From assembly GCF_017948265.1 (NCBI RefSeq), contig NZ_CP072852.1, forward strand, positions 2,108,001-2,172,000: a stretch of DNA of 64,000 nucleotides, given 5' to 3'. The position numbers and the translations under genes are program-made. Below, piece by piece: positions 53,795 to 62,315 of this stretch (position 1 is the stretch's first letter; each line of letters begins with the position of its first letter). Under the pieces are notes generated by a model that saw nothing but the letters and a program-made list of their open reading frames with translations, was not told the DNA's origin and made no database searches. The DNA is from Rhodoferax sp. PAMC 29310. GTDB lineage: Bacteria; Pseudomonadota; Gammaproteobacteria; Burkholderiales; Burkholderiaceae_C.

Positions 53795-53810
53795 GCGGCC
53801 CCGGCACCAT
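53795..53810. other. Right attachment site (degenerate tRNA-Leu 3' end copy)
   Basis: GCGGCCCCGGCACCAT matches the tRNA-Leu end CCGGCCCCGGGCACCAT except for one missing G and the flanking base. It lies 100 bp upstream of the integrase start. It also marks the start of the neighbouring relic element. Confidence 0.7.
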
Positions 53811-53842
53811 CTAATGCTTTCATAAAGTATCAGAAGCTCTTA

Positions 53843-53876
53843 AAACCCGCCTCCGTCATTGGAGAGCGGGTTTTTT
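53843..53876 (+). terminator. Terminator-like hairpin after the right attachment site
   Basis: AAACCCGC-CTCC and GGAG-a-GCGGGTTT pair with one bulged base and are followed by TTTC. It may be the original tRNA-Leu terminator, displaced from the tRNA by the island. Confidence 0.75.
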
Positions 53877-53908
53877 CTTGTCTCAAGCGATCTCACGGGA
53901 TAGCAGGC

Positions 53909-53979
53909 ATACCGTCTTAGAGACGGCATATTTGACGGTATGTCGAAATACCGCCAACCGAGATACCGTCAGACGGGGG
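53909..53979. repeat. GACGGTAT/ATACCGTC repeat cluster upstream of the relic integrase
   Basis: Exact or one-mismatch copies lie at 53909-53916, 53922-53929, 53934-53941, 53948-53955 and 53963-53970, in both orientations. They probably are arm-type binding sites of the second integrase. Confidence 0.6.
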
Positions 53980-53983
53980 CAAT

Positions 53984-54760
53984 ATGGCACTCAACGCCAC
54001 CTATATAAAGAACAGCACCAAGCACTCTGGAGCCCCTGCGGGTGACAAGCACACTGACGGCGGCGGCATGTACCTGTTGGTCAAGGCCAGCGGCAAGTAT
54101 TGGCGTATGGATTACCGCTTTTGTGAAAAGCGTAAAACGCTGGCGCTGGGCGTATTCCCGGCAGTTTCGCTAGAAAAGGCCAGACAACGGCGAGACAAGG
54201 CGCGCGAACTCCTGGCAGAAGGCCTTGACCCGAATGTTGCCAAGCAGGAAGCAAAAGTGGCCAACGCTGCAGTAGTGGCAAACACTTTTGAATCAGTTGC
54301 CCTGGAGTGGATGGAGAAGACCGCTGCAGAACGCAATGCAGGCACCCAACTCAAACGAAAAACATGGCTCGAAAAAGATGTCTTCCCGTTTATCGGAGCC
54401 ATGCCCATTTCCAAAATCGGACCGCGTGACGTGCTGGGCGCTTTGCGCGTCATGGAAGGTCGGGGGCATTGGATGCCGTAGCAACGGGCAGTGCAGAACG
54501 CGACGTGACACAAGACCTCAAAGGAGCATTGACGACAGCAACCCCCACCCATTTTTCAGCCATCACCGAGCCCAAACAGGCCGGTGAATTGATGCGCTCC
54601 ATCTTCGATTACAACGGCCACCCTTACACCGTGGCGGCGCTCAAACTGCCCCCCACTGCTGTTTGTGCGCTCCGGCGAACTTCGCAAAGCAGAATGGATC
54701 GAGATTGACCTCGAAACGGCTGAATGGCGCATCCCGGAATGCCCTACAGGCCCGCCAGTC
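53984..54760 (+). pseudogene. Second P4-type integrase, frameshifted relic
   Basis: The first 165 residues form a DUF4102 N-terminus and core-binding region (MALNATYIKNSTKHSGAPAG ... LEKDVFPFIGAMPISKIGP). The frame then stops. Continuations are found in frame +1 (VATGSAERDVTQDLKGAL ... AITEPKQAGELMRSIFDY) and then back in the first frame (LFVRSGELRKAEWIEIDLE ... EWRIPE). The catalytic HxxR and Tyr are missing, so the enzyme is dead. It starts about 175 bp beyond the right att site and reads away from it, as expected if an older element sits in the same tRNA-Leu. Confidence 0.85.
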
Positions 54761-54868
54761 AGTCGCCAATCGGACACCCTCAAGGGTTTGCCCTATGCAT
54801 GCGATCGGTTTGAACGACAAGAATGACTTCCATTCGGTCATTCATTCTTTTTGGTGAAGGAGGCTCTG

Positions 54869-55255
54869 GTGGAATATGTGACGCCTACGGGTACTTTCCA
54901 ACCTGTGATCATCGAGTGGGTGATCGCCGAGGGAGAAATACCGCCTGATGCTGCGCGGCACACTGAAAACGACTTCTTCGAGCGCTTCGATGTCATGCGC
55001 TTCGCCACTCGCGAATCCGCCAGCCAGGTCGGACAAGAACGCTCGCTGCAACGGCGCAAAAGCAGGCGCTTGTTCGTTTTCATTTCACGGGGCTTTGAAG
55101 GCGAAGCCGCTTTACATCGGAACCTATCGAAGACTTTGCAGTGCTGCCATAGCGAGATCGCCGCGCAATGGCCCCAAAAACACACATTCGATTTTCAACG
55201 CGACTTCGCGCTGGCCGGGCTCGACATGAGCGCGACCCTCGTCAAGTTGCAATAG
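54869..55255 (+). CDS. Hypothetical protein between relic integrase and ABC transporter
   Basis: A frame of 128 residues starts at GTG 54869 with AAGGAGG 8 nt upstream (VEYVTPTGTFQPVIIEWVIA). It is soluble, charged and not recognised. The region HTENDFFERFDVMRF may be helical. It reads in the same direction as the ABC transporter and could be a transcribed remnant; the 51-bp gap to the next gene makes an operon possible. Overlapping reverse frames exist but look less likely. Confidence 0.35.
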   Translation: MEYVTPTGTFQPVIIEWVIAEGEIPPDAARHTENDFFERFDVMRFATRESASQVGQERSLQRRKSRRLFVFISRGFEGEAALHRNLSKTLQCCHSEIAAQWPQKHTFDFQRDFALAGLDMSATLVKLQ

Positions 55256-55306
55256 GGTCGAAAGACCCACCCTGCCCGACAAGGGCGCACAACTGGAGAC
55301 GCGATA

Positions 55307-56632
55307 ATGGCAAGACATTTCGGACAGACGACATTCCCGCCGCAGCGCATGGGCCTGCGTGTTCTAGCTGCCAGCGTGGCATTGTTTGCCGCGGGTACTT
55401 TGCATGCCCAAGAAACCTTCAAGATCGGCGTGGTCAGCTTCTTGTCCGGTCAGGCGGCCGAAAGTTTCGGTATCCCGGCGGTCAACGGTGCAAAGGCGCT
55501 GGTGGAGGCTTTCAACAAAGGGCAGGCGCCTGCACCCTACAACAAGACAGGTTTCGGCGGCATGAAGCTGGAGGCCGTCTACATTGACGAGGCGGGTGGT
55601 GCGACCAAACAGGTGCAGGAGCTTCGCAACCTCTACGACCGCGAGAAAGTCGATGCCGTGGTCGGTTATGTCAGCTCCGGTGACTGCCTGGCGGTTGCAC
55701 CGGTGGCCGAGGAGATGAAGCGCTTTCTGATCCTCTATGACTGCGGAACCCCGCGTGTCTTCGAGGACGGCAAATTCAACTATGTGTTCCGCACCGCCTC
55801 ACACGCAACCATGGACAATGTGGCGCTGGCCCGTTATCTGAAAGCCAAGAACATCAAGGTCAACAGCTTCAACATGATCAACCAGGACTATGCCTGGGGT
55901 CAGGATTCGAAGAAGGACTTTGCACTGTCGATGGAAAAGCTGTTCCCGGACGCCAAGGCAGGCCAGGACCAGTTGCCGAAATTCGGCGCAGGACAATACG
56001 GTACTGAAATCTCGTCGCTGATGAGCAAGACGGCCGACGTGACCCACTCCAGCCTCTGGGGCGGTGACCTGCAAGCTTTCATTCTGCAAGCCGGTCCGCG
56101 CGGATTGTTCAAGCGCACGCAAGTCCTGTTGTCGGCCGGTGATCACGTGCTGCCAGGCCTGGGCGACAAGATGCCTGACGGCACCATTCTCGGTGCCCGC
56201 GGCGCATATGGCCTGATGTCGCCTAAATCGGCGCTCAATGACTGGTGGTGGGATCTGTACTCCAAGGCCAACGGCGTCTATCCCGTGCAGGCTCCGTACC
56301 GGATGGCGCAGGCATTGCTCGGCCTGAAGCTGGCGGTCGAAAAAGCCACTGCGGCCAACGGCGGCAAAAAGCCGAATTCGGAGCAGTTGGCCGCCGCGCT
56401 GAAGGGCTCGGAATGGGCCTCTCCGGCCGGCAAGATCAGCATGGCCCTGGCCGATGGCCATCAGGCCATCCAGGAAACCGCGATCGGCAAGACGCGATAT
56501 GACGCCGCCAAGAAAATGGTGATGATCGACGACATCGTCCGTTTCCCGGCCGAATGTGTCAATCCGCCGTCCGACATGAAGTCGGAGGACTGGATCAAGG
56601 CAGGTTTCCCTGGCGCCAAAGGCTGCCCTTGA
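55307..56632 (+). CDS. Branched-chain-type ABC transporter substrate-binding protein (LivK-like)
   Basis: This 441-residue periplasmic binding protein of the type I (LivJ/LivK/Urt) fold has an N-terminal signal peptide (LRVLAASVALFAAGTLHA, cleaved near residue 35). It contains FKIGVVSFLSGQAAESFGIP and VDAVVGYVSSGDCLAVAPVAEE. The ligand is unknown and could be an amino acid, an aromatic acid or another organic acid. The C-terminal GFPGAKGCP has a lone Cys. GGAGA precedes the ATG. It is the first gene of a five-gene transporter operon followed by an acyl-CoA ligase, so the solute is probably a carboxylic acid. Confidence 0.88.
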   Translation: MARHFGQTTFPPQRMGLRVLAASVALFAAGTLHAQETFKIGVVSFLSGQAAESFGIPAVNGAKALVEAFNKGQAPAPYNKTGFGGMKLEAVYIDEAGGATKQVQELRNLYDREKVDAVVGYVSSGDCLAVAPVAEEMKRFLILYDCGTPRVFEDGKFNYVFRTASHATMDNVALARYLKAKNIKVNSFNMINQDYAWGQDSKKDFALSMEKLFPDAKAGQDQLPKFGAGQYGTEISSLMSKTADVTHSSLWGGDLQAFILQAGPRGLFKRTQVLLSAGDHVLPGLGDKMPDGTILGARGAYGLMSPKSALNDWWWDLYSKANGVYPVQAPYRMAQALLGLKLAVEKATAANGGKKPNSEQLAAALKGSEWASPAGKISMALADGHQAIQETAIGKTRYDAAKKMVMIDDIVRFPAECVNPPSDMKSEDWIKAGFPGAKGCP

Positions 56633-56715
56633 CCCTGTAAGCGCCTTCAGGCGCGATTTGAGCTGAGCCTCGAAGCGCGTCTGACTCTCGACATGCCCCA
56701 CCCGGACCGCACACC

Positions 56716-57612
56716 ATGCCCGCCATCTCAACCATCCTGATTGACGGCCTGACCTACGCGTCATGGCTGTTCATCGTCGCACTCGGGCTCACGCTGGTGT
56801 TCGGCGTGCTGAAGATCCTGAACATCGCGCACGGCAGTTTCTACGCCCTCGGAGCCTATACAGCGGCCAGCTTTGTCGGCTGGAGCGCCAGCATGAACTG
56901 GGCCCCCGTCTGGTCATTGTTGGCGATGCTGCTGGCTGCTGTTGCGGTGGCCGTCATCGTCGCGCCACTGATCGAGCGTGGACTGCTGCGCTTCTTCTAT
57001 GGCCGCGATGAGGTCCTGCTGGTGCTGGTGACCTATGCCATGTTCCTGATTCTGGAGGACGTGACCAAGCTGGTCTGGGGCGCCAATCCCTATTACGTGT
57101 CCGAACCCTATTCGCTGTTCGGCAACGTCGATGTCGGCGTGCAGAGTTACGTCGGCTACGAGTTCGCGTTGATCGGCCTTGCCGCGGTCGTCGGCCTCGC
57201 CGTCTGGTGGGGACTGAACCGCACCCGCCAGGGCAAGATCGTGCTGGCCGTGATCCACAGTCCGGAGGTGGCGTCGAGTATGGGCGTCAACGTCTCGCGG
57301 GTTTACATGGTGTCGTTTTCAATCGGCATTTTCCTCGCGGCTCTGGGCGGCGCCTTCACCGCACCGATGATCTCTGTACAGCCGGGCGTGTCGGTTGGCG
57401 TGGTCATCGTCTCCTTCGCGGTCGTGATCATCGGCGGGCTGGGCAGCATCCAAGGTGCAGCCATCGGTGCGCTGCTCGTCGGCCTGGCGCGTTCGCTGGC
57501 CGTGCACATCGCACCAGTGGCTGAACTGTTCTCGATATATGTCGTTATGGCGGTGGTGCTGATGTTCCGGCCTGAGGGCTTGTTCCAGCGCATTCAGGCC
57601 CGGAAGATCTGA
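56716..57612 (+). CDS. Branched-chain-type ABC transporter permease (LivH-like)
   Basis: This 298-residue inner-membrane permease has about eight transmembrane helices. The family motif LTLVFGVLKILNIAHGSFYALGAY is near residues 22-45, and GLGSIQGAAIGALLVGL is near the C-terminus. It forms a heterodimeric channel with the next gene product. The start is 83 bp after the binding protein; a ribosome-binding sequence is weak. The stop TGA is one base before the next ATG. Confidence 0.92.
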   Translation: MPAISTILIDGLTYASWLFIVALGLTLVFGVLKILNIAHGSFYALGAYTAASFVGWSASMNWAPVWSLLAMLLAAVAVAVIVAPLIERGLLRFFYGRDEVLLVLVTYAMFLILEDVTKLVWGANPYYVSEPYSLFGNVDVGVQSYVGYEFALIGLAAVVGLAVWWGLNRTRQGKIVLAVIHSPEVASSMGVNVSRVYMVSFSIGIFLAALGGAFTAPMISVQPGVSVGVVIVSFAVVIIGGLGSIQGAAIGALLVGLARSLAVHIAPVAELFSIYVVMAVVLMFRPEGLFQRIQARKI

Positions 57613-57613
57613 C

Positions 57614-58588
57614 ATGACGGCCATTCTTCCTGCGTCGAAGACTGCGCCTGGGGCAGGTCATGGACGGCTTATCCTGATCGCCGCCGTCACCTGCGTCGTG
57701 CTCTCGCTGGCCGGCCTGTTGATGCCGCGCTGGCTCAGTTTCCTGCTGATCATGTCTGCAGCCAACGGCCTGGTCTCCCTGGGCATCGTCGGCCTGATGC
57801 GCGGTGGGGTTGTTCCGTTCGGCCAGGGCATGATGCTGGCCGCCGGGGGATACGCTGCAGCGCTGGCCTACAACCACCTGGGCTTTACCGATGCACTCGG
57901 CATGGCTTTGATCGGAGGCGTGGCGGCAGCGCTGATTGCCTCGCCGTTCGCGCCGCTGTTGTCGCGCTACCGCGGCATCTTCTTCGCGATGCTGACCCTG
58001 GCCTTGTCGATGGTGACCTACGGTTTGCTGATGAAGCTCGACATGCTCGGCGGCTCGGACGGCTTCAATGTCGGGCGGCCGACCTTGTTCGGCCAGGAAC
58101 TGGCCGATGGCCGCGTCGTCTACACCTTGTATGTACTGGCGATAGTTCTGGCTACCACGATGGCACTGCTGGCGCGGATCTTCTTCGACAGCACACGCGG
58201 ACTGGTTACGCTGGCCGTCAAGGAGAACGAACTCCGGGTCGAGTACCTCGGCGGTTCGGTGCGCCAGGCCATGACCATCAATTTCATCCTCGCAGCCTTC
58301 TGCGGCGGCATTGGTGGCGCACTCGCGGTGATGGCGCTAGGCCACATCGAACCGAACTTCAGCTTCTGGACCACCTCGGGTGAATTTGTCTTCGTCGCCA
58401 TCCTCGCCGGTTGGCAGAGCGTGGCTGCGGTCTTCATCGCCAGCACGTTGCTTGAAGTGGTGCGTTCCTTTTCGAGCGCCTATTTCCCGAATACTTGGCA
58501 GCTGGTGCTGGGCATTTTCCTGCTGCTGGTGATCCGTTTTCTGCCGGGTGGCATCGGTTCCTTGTGGATGGGAAGAAAACGCAAATGA
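57614..58588 (+). CDS. Branched-chain-type ABC transporter permease (LivM-like)
   Basis: This 324-residue inner-membrane permease has about ten helices. The motifs RGIFFAMLTLALSMVTYG and AVKENELRVEYLGGS are characteristic of LivM. The start overlaps the intercistronic space of livH-like by one base, and the stop overlaps the ATPase start (ATGA), so the whole set is translationally coupled. There is no fused ATPase domain. Confidence 0.92.
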   Translation: MTAILPASKTAPGAGHGRLILIAAVTCVVLSLAGLLMPRWLSFLLIMSAANGLVSLGIVGLMRGGVVPFGQGMMLAAGGYAAALAYNHLGFTDALGMALIGGVAAALIASPFAPLLSRYRGIFFAMLTLALSMVTYGLLMKLDMLGGSDGFNVGRPTLFGQELADGRVVYTLYVLAIVLATTMALLARIFFDSTRGLVTLAVKENELRVEYLGGSVRQAMTINFILAAFCGGIGGALAVMALGHIEPNFSFWTTSGEFVFVAILAGWQSVAAVFIASTLLEVVRSFSSAYFPNTWQLVLGIFLLLVIRFLPGGIGSLWMGRKRK

Positions 58589-59340
58589 CCACACTTCTCG
58601 AAGCCCACGGTGTCAACAAGCGGTTCGGCGCCGTGGTGGCCGCTGAGGACATCAATATCCGCATCGCCAGCGGCGAACGGGTTAGCCTGATCGGCAGCAA
58701 CGGCGCCGGAAAGACGACCTTCGTCAATATGATTACCGGCTACCTGAAGCCGGATACCGGCCGCATCACGCTCGCCGGTCACGACATCACCCCGCTGGCA
58801 CCCCGCATCATCACCCGCCTGGGCGTGGCGCGTTCGTTCCAGATTCCGCAGCTGTACGGCGATTTGAGCGTGCTCGACAACATGCTGGTTGCCAACGCCT
58901 GTCACGACGACAAACTCAGCTTCTGGCAGCCGGCGCGGCGTCCGGAAGCCATTGCGCGGGCGGAAACCCTGCTCGAACGCTTCCGCCTCGGCGAACACCG
59001 CGACCGCCGTGTCGCCGAATTGCCCGGTGGCGTGCGCAAGCTGCTCGATATCGCCATGGCCATGACGGGCCGACCCAAGCTGCTGCTGCTCGACGAGCCG
59101 ACCAGCGGGGTCTCTGCCGAAGAAAAGTTTCCGATGATGCAGACGATCATGGACGCACTCGGCCACGAGGCAGAAACCACGGTGCTGTTCGTCGAACACG
59201 ACATGGACATCGTCGAGCGCCACGCCAGCCGCGTGGTGGCCTTTTATGCCGGGCGCATCATTGCCGACGATATACCGTCCATCGCACTGAAAGCCGATGA
59301 CGTACGCCGCTACGTGACCGGCGAACTGCTGCAGGAGTGA
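58585..59340 (+). CDS. ABC transporter ATP-binding protein (LivG-like)
   Basis: This 251-residue ATPase of the HAAT family has Walker A GSNGAGKTTF at about residues 35-44 and Q-loop at QIPQLYGDLS. The signature is degenerate (RRVAELPGGVRKLLDI, where LSGGQ or LPYG is usual), and Walker B is LLLLDEPTSGV followed by His in FVEHDMD. It couples ATP hydrolysis to import. The ATG at 58585 overlaps the previous stop; the longer frame from 58495 is within the permease gene. The C-terminus ends VRRYVTGELLQE. Confidence 0.9.
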   Translation: MTTLLEAHGVNKRFGAVVAAEDINIRIASGERVSLIGSNGAGKTTFVNMITGYLKPDTGRITLAGHDITPLAPRIITRLGVARSFQIPQLYGDLSVLDNMLVANACHDDKLSFWQPARRPEAIARAETLLERFRLGEHRDRRVAELPGGVRKLLDIAMAMTGRPKLLLLDEPTSGVSAEEKFPMMQTIMDALGHEAETTVLFVEHDMDIVERHASRVVAFYAGRIIADDIPSIALKADDVRRYVTGELLQE

Positions 59341-59370
59341 AGAAGCGATGCCTCCCCCCGAAGGATTCTC

Positions 59371-60024
59371 ATGCTGAAAATTGAAGGCCTCCACGTCGCC
59401 ATCCAGTCGGTCGTGGCTTTGCGCGGCCTGTCGATGGAAGTGGGTGACGGCACCATGGTGGGCCTGATTGGCCGCAACGGCGCTGGCAAGACGACGCTGT
59501 TGCGCACGGTGATGGGCCAGCTCAAACCGAGCGAGGGCTCGATCACCTTCAACGGCCAGGACCTCGGCCAGCTGCCGCCGCACAGCCGGGCCGGTCTGGG
59601 CATCGGATACATGCCAGAAGACCGTGGCCTGGTGCCCGAACTGACGGTTGAGGAAAACATCCTGGTCCCGGTCTGGGTCAACAAGACCTTGAATATCGAA
59701 GAGCGTCTGGCGCTGGTCTACCGCGTCCTGCCCGAACTCATCGAAATGCGGGAGCGGCGTGCGCTGTTGCTCTCTGGCGGACAGCAGAAGCTGGTTGCAC
59801 TGGCCCGCGCGATGGCGATTGGCACGCGTTTGCTGTTGCTCGACGAACCTTTCGAAGGGGTTGCACCCGCACTCTCGAAACGCCTGGGCGAAGTCATCGC
59901 CGGCATGAAAGGCAGTGAAATCTCGGTGTTGATCGCGCAAAGCGACCTCAACCATTCGCGTCGTCTGGTGGATGCCGAATTTGTCATCGAACGCGGCGCC
60001 AATGTCGCGCCGGCCAGCGTCTGA
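59371..60024 (+). CDS. ABC transporter ATP-binding protein (LivF-like)
   Basis: This 217-residue ATPase is the second of the LivG/LivF pair. Walker A is GRNGAGKTTLLR, the signature is LLSGGQQKLVALARAM, Walker B is LLLLDEPFEGVAP, and the switch region is LIAQSDLNHSRR, with Gln/Ser instead of the usual VEQN. It is about 15-20 residues shorter than typical LivF at the C-terminus. It lies 30 bp after livG-like and 10 bp before the ligase gene. Confidence 0.88.
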   Translation: MLKIEGLHVAIQSVVALRGLSMEVGDGTMVGLIGRNGAGKTTLLRTVMGQLKPSEGSITFNGQDLGQLPPHSRAGLGIGYMPEDRGLVPELTVEENILVPVWVNKTLNIEERLALVYRVLPELIEMRERRALLLSGGQQKLVALARAMAIGTRLLLLDEPFEGVAPALSKRLGEVIAGMKGSEISVLIAQSDLNHSRRLVDAEFVIERGANVAPASV

Positions 60025-60034
60025 AGAAAATACT

Positions 60035-61675
60035 ATGAACCACTGGCTGGGCTATCCGGTGCCACCGATGCACCTTGAGGCGCTGTATGGTGACCGATTG
60101 GTGCGCTGTTTTGTCGAGAGACCGATTAGCCTGTTCGCGATGTTCGAGGCTTCGGTCGCGCGTGCGCCGGATGCCGAGGCCATCGTTTACGACGGCCAGC
60201 GCTGGAGCTACGCCCAATGTGAGCGGGCGACCCGGCTTCTGGCTGGGCGGCTCGCTGCGCTCGGCGTGCAACGCGGCGATCGGGTCGTGATGCTGATCGA
60301 CAACCGGCCCGAATTCATCGTCACGCTGCTGACCGTGCAAAGACTGGGGGCGATTGCCGTACCGGTGGGGGCGCGCGAGCAGCGGCCGGGACTTGAATAC
60401 ATCATCGGCCAATGCGGCGCGGCAGCGGTGGTGGTTGATGCCGCCCTGGAGGCGCGTTTGCCCGAGCCGGGCCAGAGCGCGCTGCACACAAGCGCAGCTG
60501 CAGCGTCCGCCGCGATGGTGCGTCTGGTGATTGGCGACGGGGCCGACGAGATCTCGATGGTGAATTTGCTCAGTGCAGAAGAAGCCGGGGATGACTTGCC
60601 CGCAGCCGAAGTCGCCGAAACCGCTACGGCGGTGATTCTCTACACCTCAGGTACGACGGGCCATCCGAAAGGCGCGATGCTGACCCATCTCAACATCGTG
60701 CATTCGTGCCTGCACTATGAGGCCTGCATGCGGTTGCAGGCAAGTGACCGCTCCGCGCTCGCCGTGCCGGCCAGCCACGTCACCGGCTTGCTCGCCTCCA
60801 TCGCCTCCATGTTGAAGGTCGGTGGCGCAATCATCATCACGCCACCGTTCAAGGCCGAAACCTTCATCGCCACGCTGGCAGCCGAACGTGTTACCCATAC
60901 TTTGATGGTTCCGGCCATCTACAACCTGTGCCTGCTGCACCCGAGCTTCGCCAGTGCCGATCTCAGCGCCTGGCGCATCGGAGGCTACGGCGGTGCGCCG
61001 ATGCCGGTGGCAACCATCGATGCGCTGACCGAGCGGCTGCCCCGGCTCACGCTGCTCAATGCATATGGCTCGACCGAGGCCACCTCACCGGCGACGATGA
61101 TGCCGGCCGGCCAGACCCGCGATCACGCCGACAGTGTGGGCGTCGTCCTGCCAGCCGCCGACATCCGGGTGATGGACGATGCCGGCCGCGAATTGCCGGC
61201 CGGAGAAACCGGCGAGTTGTGGATCGCAGGGCCGATGATCGTCCCCGGCTACTGGAACAACCCTGAGGCCACAGCCGCCTCGTTTACCGCCGGCTACTGG
61301 CATTCGGGCGACCTGGGCTCCATTGACGGCGCGGGGTATGTACGGATCTTCGACCGCAAGAAGGACATGCTCAATCGCGGCGGCTTCAAGATCTATTCGG
61401 TCGAGGTCGAGAATGTGCTGATGGCCTGGCCCGGCATGGTGGAGGCGGCGATCGTCGGTCGTCCCTGTCCGGTTCTTGGCGAACGCGTCCATGCTTTCAT
61501 CCATGGACCATCGGCAGACAAGAACGACGCAGCGTTATGTGCCTTCATTGCGACCCGTCTGGCCGATTACAAGGTTCCGGAGACCATCACCTGGTGCGAT
61601 ACGCCGCTGCCGCGCAATGCCAATGGCAAACTAATGAAACGATTGTTGCGCGAACAATTGGCGACGATGATTTGA
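60035..61675 (+). CDS. AMP-forming acyl-CoA ligase
   Basis: This 546-residue ANL-superfamily ligase has the P-loop YTSGTTGHPKGAMLTH near residue 205, A5 NAYGSTEAT, A7 YWHSGDLGSIDG and A8 NRGGFKIYSVEVE, and the catalytic Lys in PLPRNANGKLMKRLL. It activates a carboxylic acid with ATP and CoA. The ATG at 60035 lies 10 bp after the LivF-like stop, so it is part of the transporter operon. Import followed by CoA activation is a usual layout for aromatic or aliphatic acid catabolism; no further catabolic genes follow. The substrate is unknown. Confidence 0.9.
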   Translation: MNHWLGYPVPPMHLEALYGDRLVRCFVERPISLFAMFEASVARAPDAEAIVYDGQRWSYAQCERATRLLAGRLAALGVQRGDRVVMLIDNRPEFIVTLLTVQRLGAIAVPVGAREQRPGLEYIIGQCGAAAVVVDAALEARLPEPGQSALHTSAAAASAAMVRLVIGDGADEISMVNLLSAEEAGDDLPAAEVAETATAVILYTSGTTGHPKGAMLTHLNIVHSCLHYEACMRLQASDRSALAVPASHVTGLLASIASMLKVGGAIIITPPFKAETFIATLAAERVTHTLMVPAIYNLCLLHPSFASADLSAWRIGGYGGAPMPVATIDALTERLPRLTLLNAYGSTEATSPATMMPAGQTRDHADSVGVVLPAADIRVMDDAGRELPAGETGELWIAGPMIVPGYWNNPEATAASFTAGYWHSGDLGSIDGAGYVRIFDRKKDMLNRGGFKIYSVEVENVLMAWPGMVEAAIVGRPCPVLGERVHAFIHGPSADKNDAALCAFIATRLADYKVPETITWCDTPLPRNANGKLMKRLLREQLATMI

Positions 61676-62315
61676 ACCTGTGTTCTGCTGGGCTGGGCGA
61701 ATTTACTACCCGGGTCGCGAGCACTATTTCATCCTTGGCGTGTGCAGTCGTTCCCGCGATCTAGTCTGGCGGGCCTCGGTCGAGTGACTGGTCTTGGGGG
61801 CCGAGCGTTCGCTTGAGGTCTAGCTCCGCGAATGACTGGTTGAAGCTCTCGCGAACGCACAGGCGTCAAGCTCGAATGTATGTGATCGGCCTAATCGCGA
61901 CGATGACCACTGAACTGGTGGTGGTCGTCACTCGCTTTCGTAGACAAATTTAAGCTTCCAGTTCGAAGCTGCTCGAACGCCAGCGGGCTCAGTTGATCTA
62001 GGTGACTGTGCTTGCGGAATCGATTTTAAAAACCCTCGATGTAATCAAAAATATCTGATTGGGTTCGACCCTGAGCACCGCACGGCTTCCGACGCGGAGC
62101 AATAATCCACTCCAGTGGTTAAATCGTCAAATGGCACTCATCTAGCGGGAGGTCAGACACTCCACATTCAAACTGCATTAAAAGGGAGACACCAAACCAA
62201 TTGATGGTATTTTTCGCGTCCCGTGTGATCATGTTCCCGTCCGCAGCTGGCCCTTATTCAAAGCTCGCCAGTTGATGCGGGGCGTGATTGCGTCCTTACA
62301 AGGAGAGAAGACGTC
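61676..62315. other. Gene-free stretch between the ligase and the IS481-type transposase
   Basis: I see no gene or strong structure in these 640 bp. It probably includes the left end of the insertion sequence close to 62250-62300, but I could not find matching terminal inverted repeats. Composition is more AT-rich than the transporter genes. Confidence 0.45.

Larger units (their letters stand above)
38899..53810. mobile_element. Integrative genomic island at tRNA-Leu (P4-type integrase, ~14.9 kb)
   Basis: The left boundary is the tRNA-Leu 3' end. The right boundary is an imperfect copy at 53795-53810 that differs by one missing G in the CCCCGGGCACCAT core. The integrase gene (52489-53694) lies next to the right end. 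GGGGGCAC repeats, phased 12 bp apart, flank both ends (39029-39069 and 53715-53734) and resemble integrase arm sites. Inside are a primase/helicase with AlpA regulator, unknown small genes, an ABC-3C-like operon, DUF3223, an unknown 417-aa gene and an IS30 copy. No conjugation genes are present, so it is a satellite-like or mobilisable island. Confidence 0.82.

Noticed and set aside
53695..53823. Extended integrase N-terminus
   Set aside because: The extra residues cover the GGGGGCAC repeats and att site; the family starts at MPLTDAQL and has an RBS there.
58480..59955. 491-codon reverse frame across the LivM/LivG/LivF-like genes
   Set aside because: It is antisense to three recognised transporter genes with coupled starts, and its composition is His/Gln/Arg-rich as expected for a shadow frame.
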